Positions 11,165-22,370 of a stretch of 64,000 nucleotides of DNA are shown piece by piece. Made by a program: the position numbers and the translations under genes. The stretch is from Monoplex corrugatus (taxonomy: Eukaryota > Mollusca > Gastropoda > Littorinimorpha > Ranellidae), in contig JAPXFY010000015.1 in the NCBI GenBank assembly GCA_030674185.1, positions 25,313,543 through 25,377,542 of the forward strand, read 5' to 3'. The notes below the pieces were generated by a model that saw only the letters and a list, made by a program, of their open reading frames with translations, was not told the origin of the DNA and ran no database searches. Every line of letters starts with the position of its first letter. Position 1 is the first letter of the stretch.

Positions 11165-12290
11165 TGTTTTTGGATATTGGACACTTCATAATAAAGAACA
11201 TTTCTGCAATAGCGAATGCTTCTAGAATGTGAAAAGGCACATTTCTGGAATATAGGACAATTTTGTAATGGAGGACACTTCTGAGATTAAGGGACACTTT
11301 TATGAGAAAGGACACTTCTGAGACTAAGGGACACTTTTATGAGAAAGGACACTTCTGAGACTAAGGGACACTTTTATGAGAAAGGACACTTCTGAGATTA
11401 AGGGACACTTTTATGAGAAAGGACACTTCTGAGATTAAGGGACACTTTTATAGAAGGACACTTCTGAGATTAAGGACACTTTATGAGAAGGACACTTCTG
11501 AGATTAAGGGACACTTTTATGAGAAAGGACACTTCTGAGATTAAGGGACACTTTTATGAGAAAGGACACTTCTGAGATTAAGGGACACTTTTATGAGAAA
11601 GGACACTTCTGAGATTAAGGGACACTTTTATGAGAAAGGACACTTCTGAGATTAAGGGACACTTTTATGAGAAAGGACACTTCTGAGATTAAGGGACACT
11701 TTTATGAGAAAGGACACTTCTGAGATTAAGAGACACTTTTATAAGAAAGGACACTTCTGAGACTAAGGGACACTTTTATGAGAAAGGACACTTCTGAGAT
11801 TAAGGGACACTTTTATGAGAAAGGACACTTCTGAGACTAAGGGACACTTTTATGAGAAAGGACACTTCTGAGATTAAGAGACCTCGTGAAGGGAAAACTT
11901 CTAGAATTGAAGACTTTTTTGTGACAAGGGACACTTCTAAAATAGAGGACACTTTTCTGTAATAGGAAACTTTCTAGTAGAAAAGGACTTTTTTGCTGTA
12001 AAGGACGCTTAATCTACAGTCGGAGACATTTCTTTGACGGGAAGAAAGGGGGGGGGGGGGGTTATTCTCGAATAGAACACACGAACACACTTCTGTGACG
12101 GAGGACATTTGAACAAAGGACATTTGTGTGACAGGGGAATATTTGGCATGGAAGACGCTTTTGAATGATGGCGGAAACTTCAGAAAACTAGATCGTTCTG
12201 GCGTGGTAACATTTCAAGCAAGGACACTTTTTAACATTAAAGTATGTCTGTACTGGAGGAACATTTCTGGAATTGGGAACACTTCTGGCG
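11165..12290 (+). repeat. degenerate minisatellite field around the 37-bp array
   Basis: The flanks at 11165-11272 and 11881-12290 hold diverged monomers of roughly 17-25 bp with the core GGACAYTTCTGNAAT (examples: GAACATTTCTGCAATAG, GGCACATTTCTGGAATA, GGACGCTT, GGAACATTTCTGGAATTGG). The homogeneous array at 11273-11880 is a dimer of two such monomers. A poly-G run of 14 lies at 12048-12061. Confidence 0.85.
11273..11880 (+). repeat. 37-bp minisatellite, 17 copies
   Basis: The unit is GGACACTTCTGAGATTAAG followed by GGACACTTTTATGAGAAA, a dimer of two GGACACTT half-units. Variants are GAGAC/GAGAT and single-base losses at about 11450-11490. There are no unique spacers. Confidence 0.97.
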
Positions 12291-12700
12291 TGGGGGGTCA
12301 GTTCTGGCGTGACCAGCGGTCAATCGGATCCAGTCCATTTCGTTCCTTCCCTCATTTCCACTTCCAGACAGCGCCTTCCTGTGTCCCCCCTTTCGTGTTA
12401 TCCTCCCTTCGATTAGATGGGCTTTGATGGAACGCTAACGTCTTCCTGATTTCCCTGCGCCCTTGTAAAGCTTCTCTTGATTGGTGCTCATCAGCCACCT
12501 CCGATCTCTCGGCGCTTTTCATAGGCGGGGATTCGCCAGCAAGGCACGCGCGGTGTTTTTCTCTGGTGTCATCAGAAGTCTTTCAACTCTTCGACTTGTT
12601 TGAAGTGAAAACAGTCAAGTTTGGGCTTTTTCTAGGGAGGGGTGCGTGGGTGAGAATGTGATGTGGTGTAGGTGGGTGGTTGTTCTTGTTTTTTTCTTTT
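12291..12700. other. unique, moderately GC-rich island
   Basis: Unique sequence in which 12460-12560 is GC-rich. No frame with recognisable protein content. It could be regulatory, but nothing here proves that. Confidence 0.4.
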
Positions 12701-12838
<138 letters not shown>

Positions 12839-12904
12839 TGTTTAAGAAACTCTGATTGGAAGGCCGGGGTTAGAAAGAAAGTGCAGTCCAGAAAAGTAGG
12901 ACAA

Positions 12905-12926
12905 GGGGGGGGGGGGGGGGGGGGGG
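12905..12926 (+). repeat. poly-G run of 22
   Basis: Uninterrupted G tract. Confidence 0.9.
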
Positions 12927-13432
12927 AATAAGAATGGCCTTTGAGAAAGTTTGTGGATAACCATCACCATCACTAGTGTATTTGATTTTATTCCTGTACA
13001 TAGTTAATGAACACAGTGACACGCAGGCACAGTTCCCGCTATGTATAGCCCTGGGACGTTTTGCCATGTTCACGGTTATCATGTAATCATAAAATTTGTT
13101 TGTTTGATCATGAAGTTGTATGCGATTCAATATGAAAATTGCGATAGTGTTAGTGAGCAAGTCGTAGTTAAAATATGCTATTTCTTGTTAAAAGCAACCG
13201 TCACTTTAGAGGGGGGAAATATTCTTTACGGTGGGATTCGACATTTGTACACCAAGTCCGAAAAAGCAAAGTTTCCTTTCTTCTGAAGACACGACAGCGA
13301 AATTCCCCAAATAATCTGTTAAAATATAGACATAATATATCTTGGTAATGCATCATGTTAGCTTATATGAATTGCCATTATACTGGATGTGCTGTTTTTC
13401 CTGCCGTGACGACAGTGACAAAGATTAGTAAT
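12927..13432. other. unique A/T-rich sequence
   Basis: Sequence leading into the second 37-bp array. No gene seen. Confidence 0.5.
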
Positions 13433-13913
13433 GTCTCACTACAACATGGAAACGTGTCTTCCTTTTGTTGTCTCACTACAACATGGAAACGTGTCTTCCT
13501 TTTGTTGTCTTACTACAACATGGAAACGTGTCTTCCTTTTGTTGTCTCACTACAACATGGAAACGTATCTTCCTTTTGTTGTCTCACTACAACATGGAAA
13601 CGTGTCTTCCTTTTGTTGTCTCACTACAACATGGAAACGTGTCTTCCTTTTGTTGTCTCACTACAACATGGAAACGTGTCTTCCTTTTGTTGTCTCACTA
13701 CAACATGGAAACGTGTCTTCCTTTTGTTGTCTCACTACAACATGGAAACGTGTCTTCCTTTTGTTGTCTCACTACAACATGGAAACGTGTCTTCCTTTGT
13801 TGTCTCACTACAACATGGAAACGTGTCTTCCTTTTGTTGTCTCACTACAACATGGAAACGTATCTTCCTTTTGTTGTCTCACTACAACATGGAAACGTGT
13901 CTTCCTTTTGTCG
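13433..13913 (+). repeat. 37-bp minisatellite, 13 copies, nearly invariant
   Basis: The unit is GTCTCACTACAACATGGAAA then CGTGTCTTCCTTTTGTT. I see only a CGTGTC to CGTATC change in copies 4 and 12, TCTTACT in copy 3 and one lost T in copy 10. Since 37 is not a multiple of three and the unit holds no stop in any frame, all three plus frames stay open (153-218 codons). This explains the overlapping long frames without a gene. Confidence 0.97.
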
Positions 13914-14860
13914 CCTTCTACTGTAGGAGACAATATTTCCCGCCAAGACACAAAAAGAAAACAGAATTCCCACGTTAGACAGAAGACCTCTCCCCAGCAT
14001 GAACAACGCGAAAAGCTTATACCCGAAAACAATGCAAAAACAGATTACCCAAATCTCTCCATCTCCAGCGACAAAGCACACCTTTGATCAAGCGTAAAAA
14101 ACAGAGCAGTTCTTGTTAATTGGGTAAGGTTTTTTGTTCATCAGACAAAACACGATAATCGCATCAGAACATAGCGAGAGCCATTGTCCAGTCAGTCAGT
14201 CCCGGCAGCGATACAAATGGCGAAGTGTGGGTGTCAGTAGTGAAGCCTTGTTTAATCCTATTGCGCTAAGCCATGATCCCCTTGGCTTCTTTCTGGACAC
14301 TGGGCTCTGCACTGCTGTCACCTTGCTGGGAGCTGACTAGATTAACTATTTTCGCTGCTTATGCCTTGCCCTTTAGCGCCCGTTTCTTTTTCTTTCTTTC
14401 TTTCTTTTTTTTTTTTTTTTTTCAAACCAGCATGATCAAGGCATAAAGGTGTCTGCTCAAACCTCAACTGAAAGATACGTTATGTTTTACTCACTGTTGT
14501 ATTTACCATGTACGATATCTTGCAGACATGACATTTGCACAAAGCATATTTTCTTTAAATAACGTTCATTGTCGTGAGACACTGAGATAGACTTTTCATT
14601 ACTGACTGAAAAATGAATTGTTGACCTAATGCGTAAATCAGTAGAAATGACTGAATTATCTCGTAAATGTAACGATAGTCTTCATATAACTTTTCAGAAA
14701 TAAGTTCCAGAAGCTACTGATGCCAGACATTCATGTTTGATATCTCAGATGTGAAATGCATATCCAGACTTGTTGATACCAACAAGCAGTAAAAGACAAG
14801 TTCTGTCCTGCACGCGATGAATGATTCCAACGCAAGATCCTGACTATTCTAGTTCTGGGA
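13914..14860. other. unique sequence with T-rich tract
   Basis: A TTTC/poly-T tract lies at 14386-14422. The rest is unique, with no dispersed repeat recognised. Confidence 0.5.
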
Positions 14861-15040
14861 TCATAAGTCCGCTAATCCTGTGCCAGAGCCTAGACCCAGT
14901 CTTCCATGGCCATCTTTGATGTCATAGTGTGGAGCTTCATAACCCGATAATCCCAAGGACTTGGCTTTGTTGCCCGTTACGTGCGATTTATAATCGTCTG
15001 CGTTGAAGTCTCGCACTGGATCAACGTGGGAGAGTACTGG
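14861..15040 (-). CDS. candidate coding exon, 59 codons, unknown protein
   Basis: The minus strand is open from an in-frame TAG at 15041-15043 to a TGA at 14861-14863. The predicted peptide contains DPVRDFNADDYKSHVTGNK, then SGYEAPHYDIKDGHG and ends GSGTGLADL before the stop. Its composition is balanced, unlike the Cys-Val or Ser-Leu frames elsewhere here. No methionine opens it. Just upstream on that strand, TCTCTTCTAGCCAG is a plausible splice acceptor, which would make this a 3'-terminal coding exon. I see no polyadenylation signal soon after it and cannot name a family. An open run of this length occurs by chance in 64 kb, so confidence is low. Confidence 0.25.
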   Translation of the reverse strand, partial: PVLSHVDPVRDFNADDYKSHVTGNKAKSLGLSGYEAPHYDIKDGHGRLGLGSGTGLADL

Positions 15041-15903
15041 CTAGAAGAGATTACTGAAACTCTGCAGTGACATACGAAAAGAGAAATCTGTGAGGTGTGC
15101 TCTCCGCGAATCTTAATCCCCTTATTCGCTTGGCCAGTTACAGATGGTGTGATCAATCATAGAGAATGGGACAAACGCGGATTATAATCAAATCCTCTTA
15201 GCTGCAACAAAAGAAAAATGCGCCTTACAGTCTTATCAGCTAAGAAGTGTCTATATTCTGACTAATGTCTTTTCATTAATTACAGAGGCAGGGAATAACC
15301 GGTATGAAACGGTGGACTCTATGAAGGAGAATAAATAAAAGACACGAGAATGACCGAGAGGCGTTGAGAACAACCTTCCAAGTGTATGACACAAGCTTGA
15401 TCCAGTTCCACGGTGAAACCTTTTGAGGTTTTGAACAGAGTAGACCGATAATCTCTGCCATGTCTGACGCTGACTCTAACCTGTAGCCACTGAGGACATT
15501 TGTTAGATCCTTCAGCCAGCCAATCCTGACAGGCGTTAGATAGTAGGGATTAAGCGATCGATGAGAGGTTATAGAGGGACCGACCTGCACTGGATAACAG
15601 TCGTTTTATCGGTCTGATTGGTTCGGCATTAATCTGAACACATGGCAGATACTAGGCAAATACCAGCCTATATTCTTATTCAGCTTGGGCGGTTTCTATC
15701 TTTCGCCTTACAAGCAGATTTGTTCCGATTGGTTCATTCGGGTATCAGTCGGGTACTCACATGCCCAATATCTAACAGACATGCTTATCATGACAGAAAG
15801 CACCCTGAACAGAATCCTACCCCCCACCTTCCACCCCAAACCGGGTACCAGTGTCTGTGCAGCGGCGGGTAGGTAGGCAGAAGTTCGGGGTGCTATCACC
15901 GCA
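15041..15903. other. unique sequence
   Basis: A 104-codon minus frame at 15276-15590 lacks recognisable domains. No tandem or dispersed repeat seen. Confidence 0.45.
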
Positions 15904-16212
15904 CTAGTGGCAAAAGTTGGGGAAGGTCAGATAGCGACAAGACGGGAACCTAGCAACATCCGGGGCGCTAGAGACAGCGCTTATCTCCCTTTTCCAGACA
16001 GCTTCTCGATTTATCTCCCTTCTGAAAAATTCGTGGCGGGTTGGGTTTACATCTGGTAGCACGGTGGGCGAGGTCCTATCGATCACAGGGTCCGGTTTAT
16101 TTTGTTCCTTTGTGGCCACGTATTGATAGGCAATACTGTTACTTTCCATTTCCATTGCTACCTGACTGTACACACATTTGACCCACACTTCTGTCCTGGT
16201 CACCGAAGACAT
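15904..16212 (-). other. open frame of 102 codons, coding status unclear
   Basis: The minus frame includes MESNSIAYQYVATKEQNK and looks protein-like in its first half. Its second half covers AGGGAGATAA motifs that I associate with mollusc intergenic DNA. No domain, splice structure or homologue recognised. It lies about 0.9 kb upstream, on the same strand, of the candidate exon at 14861-15040. Confidence 0.2.
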
Positions 16213-16884
16213 GATTTATCTCCATCATGTTTCTCATCAAAACCGAGTTTACCTTTTTGTCTGCTGCACTTTTCCTCCCCTAAGGCAAAGGTAAGGTTCC
16301 CCCATAACCCTGAGACCGTGGGAGAGCGGGGTGGCGTACACCTCAGCTTGCCGTAGCATCAGCTTTATTACGGCAGTGCACGTTCCCTCTCCCTCGCTGC
16401 TTTATTTTCCCTAACACTGAGACAGCTGGGCGAGCTCAAGGCCGAACATAGTTTTTCTCCTTATCTGGCCATGATGTCCTGATATTGAATCAAAGGAAGA
16501 AAATAAACTTTCTAATGAATGTATATATTTACATGCACGCGCAAACGCACACACACACACCTTCTCTCAACAAATATTCGTTCGTTCGTTCGTTCGTTTG
16601 TTTTGTCGAGTTTAAAGTCCTACCACTCTCAGAGTATATGAGGACTAATTATAAGACTGTTGCTCAAAGAAGCCTTAAAACATTTTGGTTGCATTGTGAG
16701 ATACCGATGCTGTTGTCGGATTCTCCTGGAATTATGGAAATATTCACACAAAATGCGCAAGTATAATTATTATACAACTGTTTCATTGATATGTATGTAT
16801 ATGTAGCATATTCCTCCCTCTTTTATTCTTTCTTTGTATATACACGTTCAGTACTAAGGGACTAAGACGTCCGTCACAAGGATA
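16213..16884. other. unique sequence with short GTTC repeat
   Basis: Four to five GTTC units lie at 16579-16597 and a short CA run at 16549-16560. Nothing else seen. Confidence 0.5.
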
Positions 16885-17000
16885 ACTTGACCCTGAGGCT
16901 TCCGACTTTCTTGAAGGTGCGGATTCGATCCCGGGTGGAGGGCAACAAAACGACAGCAGAAGGACATCTAGTAGTCATGACCTGGATGCGGCCCGGCCCG
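16885..17000 (+). mobile_element. possible tRNA-like SINE head
   Basis: GCGGATTCGATCCCGGG at 16919-16935 resembles a B box. The upstream arm does not fold into a tRNA acceptor stem. No second copy found in the window. Confidence 0.3.
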
Positions 17001-17860
17001 CTTAGGGTATAAGGTTATAGTGTCGAAGCAATTTCTCTTTCTACGACCTTCTGCTGTCCACTCTCCCGGACTTTCTTGCTGCTTTCTTTCCTACTTTGCT
17101 ATTATTTCCAGGAATAAAGCCCGTAACGTGTAAGATTTTAGCAACGACAGTATAAGCATGTATCGACAAGTCATCTAATTGATTTTCTTTCTGTCGACAC
17201 GTTAATTTGTTTCCCCCTTTGACACAGCTAGAACGCCATACAAAACATTAGGTCTTGTGGTTATCGTGCTTACACTGGTTGAGTCCCTTTCTCTGCACAC
17301 CGGTGGTGGTAAGGTGTTTTCTTACCTGTGCCGGTGTGTAAACTCTGATGCATTGTTAGCATAATTCAGACTGTCTCCTAATTGGGGACAAAAAAAGGGG
17401 GTGGGGGTGGAGGTGGGGGACAAGGGGGAGATAATGTGTTAATCCCCAACCAGTTTAATTGTTTGTGAAGTCAGGTGTGCCGTGACAAGTACTTTAGTGC
17501 TGCGTTGTAATCGTCATCACTAGTAGTATTGATAATAATGAAAATACTACTACTCGTGGTGGTGATAATGATGATGATGATGACACTGCTACTTTTGTTG
17601 TTTCCAGTATACTGCGATTTATGATTATGACTTCAACGATAGAATAACAGCAACAATATGATAACGAATGCATCTTTGTGGTGCTGGTTTCATAAAAGCT
17701 TTCGTATCTTACTGTCTTAATGTTATGTACTGTTGTACTTTAATGTTGTGCAGTATTTGTGTTTGTTTTTCAACCCATGTGTTGTAAGCATGTAACATGA
17801 TATTAGAAATTGACATTTTACCAGATAGCAAAATAATCATGTTTCTTCTGTCTTTTCTTT
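17001..17860. other. unique sequence
   Basis: Contains a G-rich patch at 17395-17430 and GAT/ATG triplet patches near 17560-17585. No gene. Confidence 0.5.
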
Positions 17861-17869
17861 CTCTGTCTC

Positions 17870-17951
<82 letters not shown>
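17861..17951 (+). repeat. (CTGT)n(CT)n microsatellite
   Basis: CTGT units to about 17900, then CT to 17951. Confidence 0.95.
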
Positions 17952-17954
<3 letters not shown>

Positions 17955-18427
17955 CGGTTTGGAGTAGTCAACATGCTACAACTTAACAACTATACAAATT
18001 GTCTCTTTTCAAAATATTCCGACACAAGAGAAATAACCGTGTACATCACTTTAGAGTAACACACTGTTCAAGTGCCAACCCTGTACGACTGTTATCTCTC
18101 CATAACATCTGTTGGTATTTCTCCCCCACTCCCTAAAACAACAGCAGAGGCAACAATGTGTGATAACTTTCTTTTCTATAAAAAAAATCCTTTCGATTAG
18201 ATTTAGTAGAGGACAATTACGGGAAGTGGAAGATAAACAACATAGAACTTGTTTGAATTGTACCATCATCAGTACGCCTCAAGTGCTGCCGGTTTATGCT
18301 ATTGTGACCTAGTTGTTACAGACGAGGGACCCAGTAGCGAACGTTTCAATATCGGTCAGTTGACGTAACACAGTAAATGACCTAGTTAATAAAAAATCGA
18401 TTTGTAACAAACTGACATTCATAACCC
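17952..18427. other. unique sequence
   Basis: Sequence between the microsatellite and the LINE tail. No gene seen. Confidence 0.5.
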
Positions 18428-18620
18428 AAGCCATAATACAGGTCACAACAGGAAAGCTGGAGGGAAAGAGAACACCAGGTAGACCCAGGGAGAAAATATT
18501 GGACGGACTTGCAGGGTGGCTGAAGACAGAGAGGATGGAAGATGTATTTGATAGATGCATATGGAGGGCCATGATCACAAACGCCATGCGGCAGGGCACA
18601 TGATGATAAGCCATAATACA
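18428..18620 (+). mobile_element. 5'-truncated LINE tail (ORF2 C-terminus) with target-site duplication
   Basis: A 13-bp direct repeat AAGCCATAATACA flanks the insert (18428-18440 and 18608-18620). The insert at 18441-18607 translates in one frame through GKLEGKRTPGRPREKILDGL, then AGWLKTERMEDVF and DRCIWRAMITNAMRQGT, to a TGA at 18601 and a short TGATGAT tail. The GRPR...DGL...DR..WR.M pattern is the C-terminal region of RTE/I-type non-LTR retrotransposon ORF2. Compared with 18806-18966, five codons before DRCIW are missing. It is a dead-on-arrival copy; the clade is not assigned. Confidence 0.85.
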
Positions 18621-18796
18621 AATGTCTGCACGATCATCTGTATTAGACGAGAATGACGTTAGCCCACTGGGGTCACTGTAGGATGGAGCATCATGGGATA
18701 CTGCACTACACAGGATCCATCCTCTGCTATATCTTCACCAAACTGTCCCTGCAATGAAAAGGACCAAACAATACACAACTCCCCTCACCATCAAGT

Positions 18797-18975
18797 TCCA
18801 TGGCATCATCATCATCATCATCATGTGCTCTGCCACATGGCGTTGGTGATCATGGCCCTCCATATGCATCTGTCCCTTGTTGCCGCAAGCACATCTTCCA
18901 CCCTCTCTGTCCTCGGCCACCCTGCAAGTCCGTCCAACATTTTCTCTCTGGGTCTACCTGGTGTTCTCCATGGCA
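18797..18975 (-). mobile_element. second 5'-truncated copy of the same LINE, opposite strand
   Basis: TCCATGGCA at 18797-18805 and 18967-18975 is the likely target-site duplication. Read on the minus strand, the insert encodes RTPGRPREKMLDGLAGW, TERVEDVLAATR and DRCIWRAMITNAMWQST, then a stop, and ends in (TGA)n at 18806-18822. It lacks the deletion seen in the plus-strand copy. Confidence 0.85.
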
Positions 18976-19744
18976 GTGCAGCCGGTAGAAATTGATATCG
19001 GGTCTAAATAGCTAAGCCATTCTTGAATTAAACAGACAATCCATGGCGACAAAATAATAACAATAATGATAATGATAATAATAACAATAATAACAATAAT
19101 AGATAAATAAATAAATAAAAAGCCATATCCATCTCCAGATGTTGCCTGACCATGGAGACGGCGATGGAAACGAGACTTTGGCGTACATTATACATACTTG
19201 AGACTGTCATTAAAGTAATAGCTGCTGTCATTTTCGTCCACACTAAGGGAATCGGTTGGTGGAGTGTTTTCTGTTCTCTTTGTCTTGTCATCATGTCAAT
19301 CCCAAAACATGCACACGACTCTTTCCAAGATTGGTTTGCTCTCAGCCAGTTCATTTCAAGTCTTGTCTACGGGATTTGTTTGCTTTGTGGCTTGTCCAGC
19401 GTTCTAGCTATGACACTTTTCAAGGTAGTTTGTTGTGCAAACAAAAACAAGTTAGTCATCGTTAACTGTAGTGACAATGATTACCTATCTTTTGTGCCTA
19501 TCCCAAAGCATTGCGGTTCACCGTTGACTGTTAGCGATAGCGTGTATATACCTACTCTGAGTACCCATCAGAACATATTGCCGTTCATAGTTAACTTGTA
19601 GAGGTAGCGTTTGGCTTAGCCTTAAGTATCTACCTCAACGTGTTGTAGCATGTCTGTATGGGCTCACTTCAGCTAAAGTGTATTAAAATAATTGACGTCC
19701 CCACGTCCCTATTGTAATTGCTGTTGGGTAAAAATAAAAGTTTC
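18976..19744. other. unique sequence with AAT/ACAAT tract and hydrophobic frame
   Basis: ATAATAACAAT and AAAT repeats occupy 19051-19120. A 149-codon plus frame (19152-19601) is hydrophobic but has no recognisable family, and the opposite strand is open over the same region. Its 3' half contains a degenerate triplication of about 65 bp (GTTAACTGTAGTGAC, GTTGACTGTTAGCGA, GTTAACTTGTAGAGG at about 19460, 19523 and 19589). I do not call a gene. Confidence 0.4.
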
Positions 19745-19812
19745 GAATGGGCTGGATGACTCGGTAAAGCCGTGGACCCAAGATCTCAGTTCTGGAATTC
19801 AACTCTGTATCG
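19745..19812 (+). mobile_element. tRNA-like head of SINE family C
   Basis: GGGCTGGATGACTCGGTAAA then GCCGTGGACCCAAGATCTCA matches the minus-strand head at 63773-63836 (TAGAGCCGTGGACTCGAGATC). The B-box region TTCTGGAATTCAACTCTG is weaker. The body is replaced by a CA/CG microsatellite. Confidence 0.5.
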
Positions 19813-19817
19813 CAGCA

Positions 19818-19955
19818 CTTGCACACACGCACACACGCACGCACGTGCGCGCGCGCGCGACACACGCACACACATACAGAGAGAGAGAGAGAGAGAGTCC
19901 GGTTTGTACAGAGAGAGAGAGAGAGAGAGTGTGTGTGTGTGTGTGTGTGTGTGTC
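19818..19955 (+). repeat. (AC)n, (CG)n, (AG)n and (TG)n microsatellites
   Basis: CA/CG alternation to 19875, with a (CG)n core at 19847-19859. Two AG blocks (19878-19897 and 19912-19929) are separated by TCCGGTTTGTACA, a phrase repeated after the TG block at 19930-19953. Confidence 0.95.
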
Positions 19956-20049
19956 CAGTTTGTACATATCTTATTGTGCCAATTGATTTGATGGTGTTAG
20001 CGTTTGCAGTAAAATTCTGGTCCTGCTCTTTTTATCACTTCAAGATTCT

Positions 20050-20206
<157 letters not shown>

Positions 20207-21120
20207 GGAGTCTTCTGGTTCATTATCATCATATTTGTGAGGAGCGCTGATGGAACTGAGTGCAAAGGCAAATCCGTTTTGAACGAATTCCAGTTTCCTG
20301 GCATCCTAATGATTTGTATCGATGGTGAAATTATTCAGAGATTTTAAAAAATCGACCGTACATACCAAAATCTCTGTTATTAAGTCTCTCAATCTGGTGG
20401 TCAATAATCAAAAGTCTTTGGATTTTCTAGTCATTTGGTTATTCTGTACCGCTTGATGTTTACAGCAGTGATATCAGTCAGCATACCAAAGCCATTCTTG
20501 TATTAAGCAGACAGTGCAGGAGAAAAATTCCGGTGGCAAACTTTAGTCATTCATATCATCTGCACACGTGTACACGTATCAATACAGTACACAATTCAGC
20601 ATTATCCCTTAAACAAACACATATCAAAGCTTTATTGTCAAATCTGCCATCTTTAAGTTCTGATTGGTTGAAAAGTGGTCGATATCATTAGCTTGTAGCC
20701 AGTAAATAAAATCCTGAGATCCGATTCGGCCTTTACATCTGGATTCGCCGGGAAAACCAGGAACACACAGTTGAGTAAAAACCTACACATAGATCTTCAA
20801 CTGTTGCGAAAGAAAAATCGATGATACGCGGTGTTGAGATTATTCTTAAATTTTTGTGTGAATTGACTCGTGGTTGAATGGTTTATACAAGTTTAGCGAG
20901 CATATGAATGGCGTATACGAACTGTGCAAACATCTGTCAGTGCACATGTTTCGGCAACAGTTTAAAAAAAAACTGAGCACGAACGTATATCGTTTCCGAC
21001 TCAGAATCAGTGGTTCAGGGAGGAGGGGAGGGGGGCTATCGTTGGATAATCATGGCAGTGGTCTGTTTAATGGGAAATCTCTTACTTGGTCTGATTTCGC
21101 AACCGAGTGATTACTGGGGG
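20207..21120. other. unique sequence
   Basis: AAGCCATTCTTGTATTAAGC at 20490 resembles a phrase at 19014. Otherwise no gene or repeat seen. Confidence 0.5.
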
Positions 21121-21245
21121 CTTCGTAAGCAGTTCCTTTTTAAGTTAGGTCAGTGCAGGCACTAATGAACTCAACCGGTGACCAGCTGACCCGTCCGACC
21201 GGGAATCGAACACATTCGGCTGTCCTGTTTGGCATGAGAATCACA
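21121..21245 (-). mobile_element. possible tRNA-derived SINE head, minus strand
   Basis: The minus strand reads GTGATTCTCATGCCAAACAG and then AATGTGTTCGATTCCCGG, a good B-box match. No closing acceptor stem is seen. Confidence 0.4.
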
Positions 21246-22254
21246 TCCCGAGTCTTTTGTTGGCCGTGACTTCATTGCTTTTATAGACCGGGTAACGTGC
21301 ATACACACACTGGCAGCCTGTCACCTTCAACTTGAGATGTCTGGGCGACAAAAGCAGCGCTGGGTTACAGACCATCTGTTCCGATGACACCCAGGTGAAG
21401 AGGGCGCTGTCAACAGTAGCCACCCGAAAAGACGGCTGACGCCCAAACAGAAGCAACCAGGCAAGTGAAAACAGTTTGACGAGCGCCCTCCACCTGTTTA
21501 ACAGTCTCCTCTCCAGTGGCCGTAGCTCCCGCTTCAAACTACTTAATGAAGTGTAATGAAGTCCCTCACAGAGGAACTTTTCCATCACGTCCACAGCACA
21601 CCGTGATGTACCCCATAGACAAGCAGGGCAGGTCTGTTTGCCCGTTAGTGTCAACTACAAGTCGTTGTCTGTCGTCCACAAAGACTTGCAGACAATGAGT
21701 ACCAGCTCCACAAAGCCTCGCGAAGAATGACCACCAGTAGCTCTGCCTCGACAAACCGCTAGCGTAGGCCGCTTCAAAGGCTACAGTTAAACGGGGATTA
21801 CACAACATATCCGTTGTTTTCACTGACTCACTGAGCTCAAGCCAGTAGCTGTGACTACCGTGGCCAGCGGCCAGTTCCAAAGCTTGTCAGATGGTGTAAG
21901 GGCCATCCTGTCTTTCACCTTTTGGCAACATGGCCGACATCTATCCAGCGGCCTGCTATTGTAAGTGTACTTTGCATTAATATCCCCCTGGCCTCAGTTT
22001 CTTCTTTCCTTTCTTCTGTGACTTGACTAGGAGGGTCTAGAATGCCTCTTTATTGATTCTACCCGTCCGTTTCTCGTGTGTCTGAGAGTGGGGGAATCGG
22101 GAAGTCTAAAGATGTTTGGACAGGGGGTCAGTGGATGTTTACCCACCTCACAGCTGGTACAATTGCTTGATCGTCCTGTTACTTAGTAGCAAAGAATGTC
22201 ATGTTCGACTATTAACTCCCTTTCACTCTAGTTTTCTTTTTGTCAAGATCGTCC
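21246..22254. other. unique, GC-moderate sequence
   Basis: Minus frames of 137 codons (21241-21654) and 104 codons (21566-21880) overlap each other in different frames and show no domain or codon pattern I trust. It is the longest non-repetitive open stretch on the minus strand, but I do not call it coding. Confidence 0.35.
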
Positions 22255-22320
22255 ATGTGTGTGTGTGAGAGAGAGAGAGTGGTGTGTGTGTGTGTGTGCG
22301 TGCGTGCGTGCGTACGTATA

Positions 22321-22366
<46 letters not shown>
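22255..22366 (+). repeat. (TG)n/(GA)n alternating microsatellites
   Basis: TG-GA-TG-TGCG-TG-GA order, ending in about 20 GA units. Confidence 0.95.

Positions 22367-22370
<4 letters not shown>

Noticed and set aside
13355..14087. Three overlapping 150-218-codon frames
   Set aside because: A 37-bp tandem repeat with no stop in any phase keeps all forward frames open; no single frame is favoured.
19152..19601. 149-codon hydrophobic membrane protein
   Set aside because: No family resemblance, the opposite strand is also open, and the 3' half is a degenerate tandem repeat.
21241..21880. Protein-coding gene on the minus strand (137- and 104-codon frames)
   Set aside because: The frames overlap in different phases, lack recognisable domains and splice context, and look like chance openings in GC-moderate DNA.
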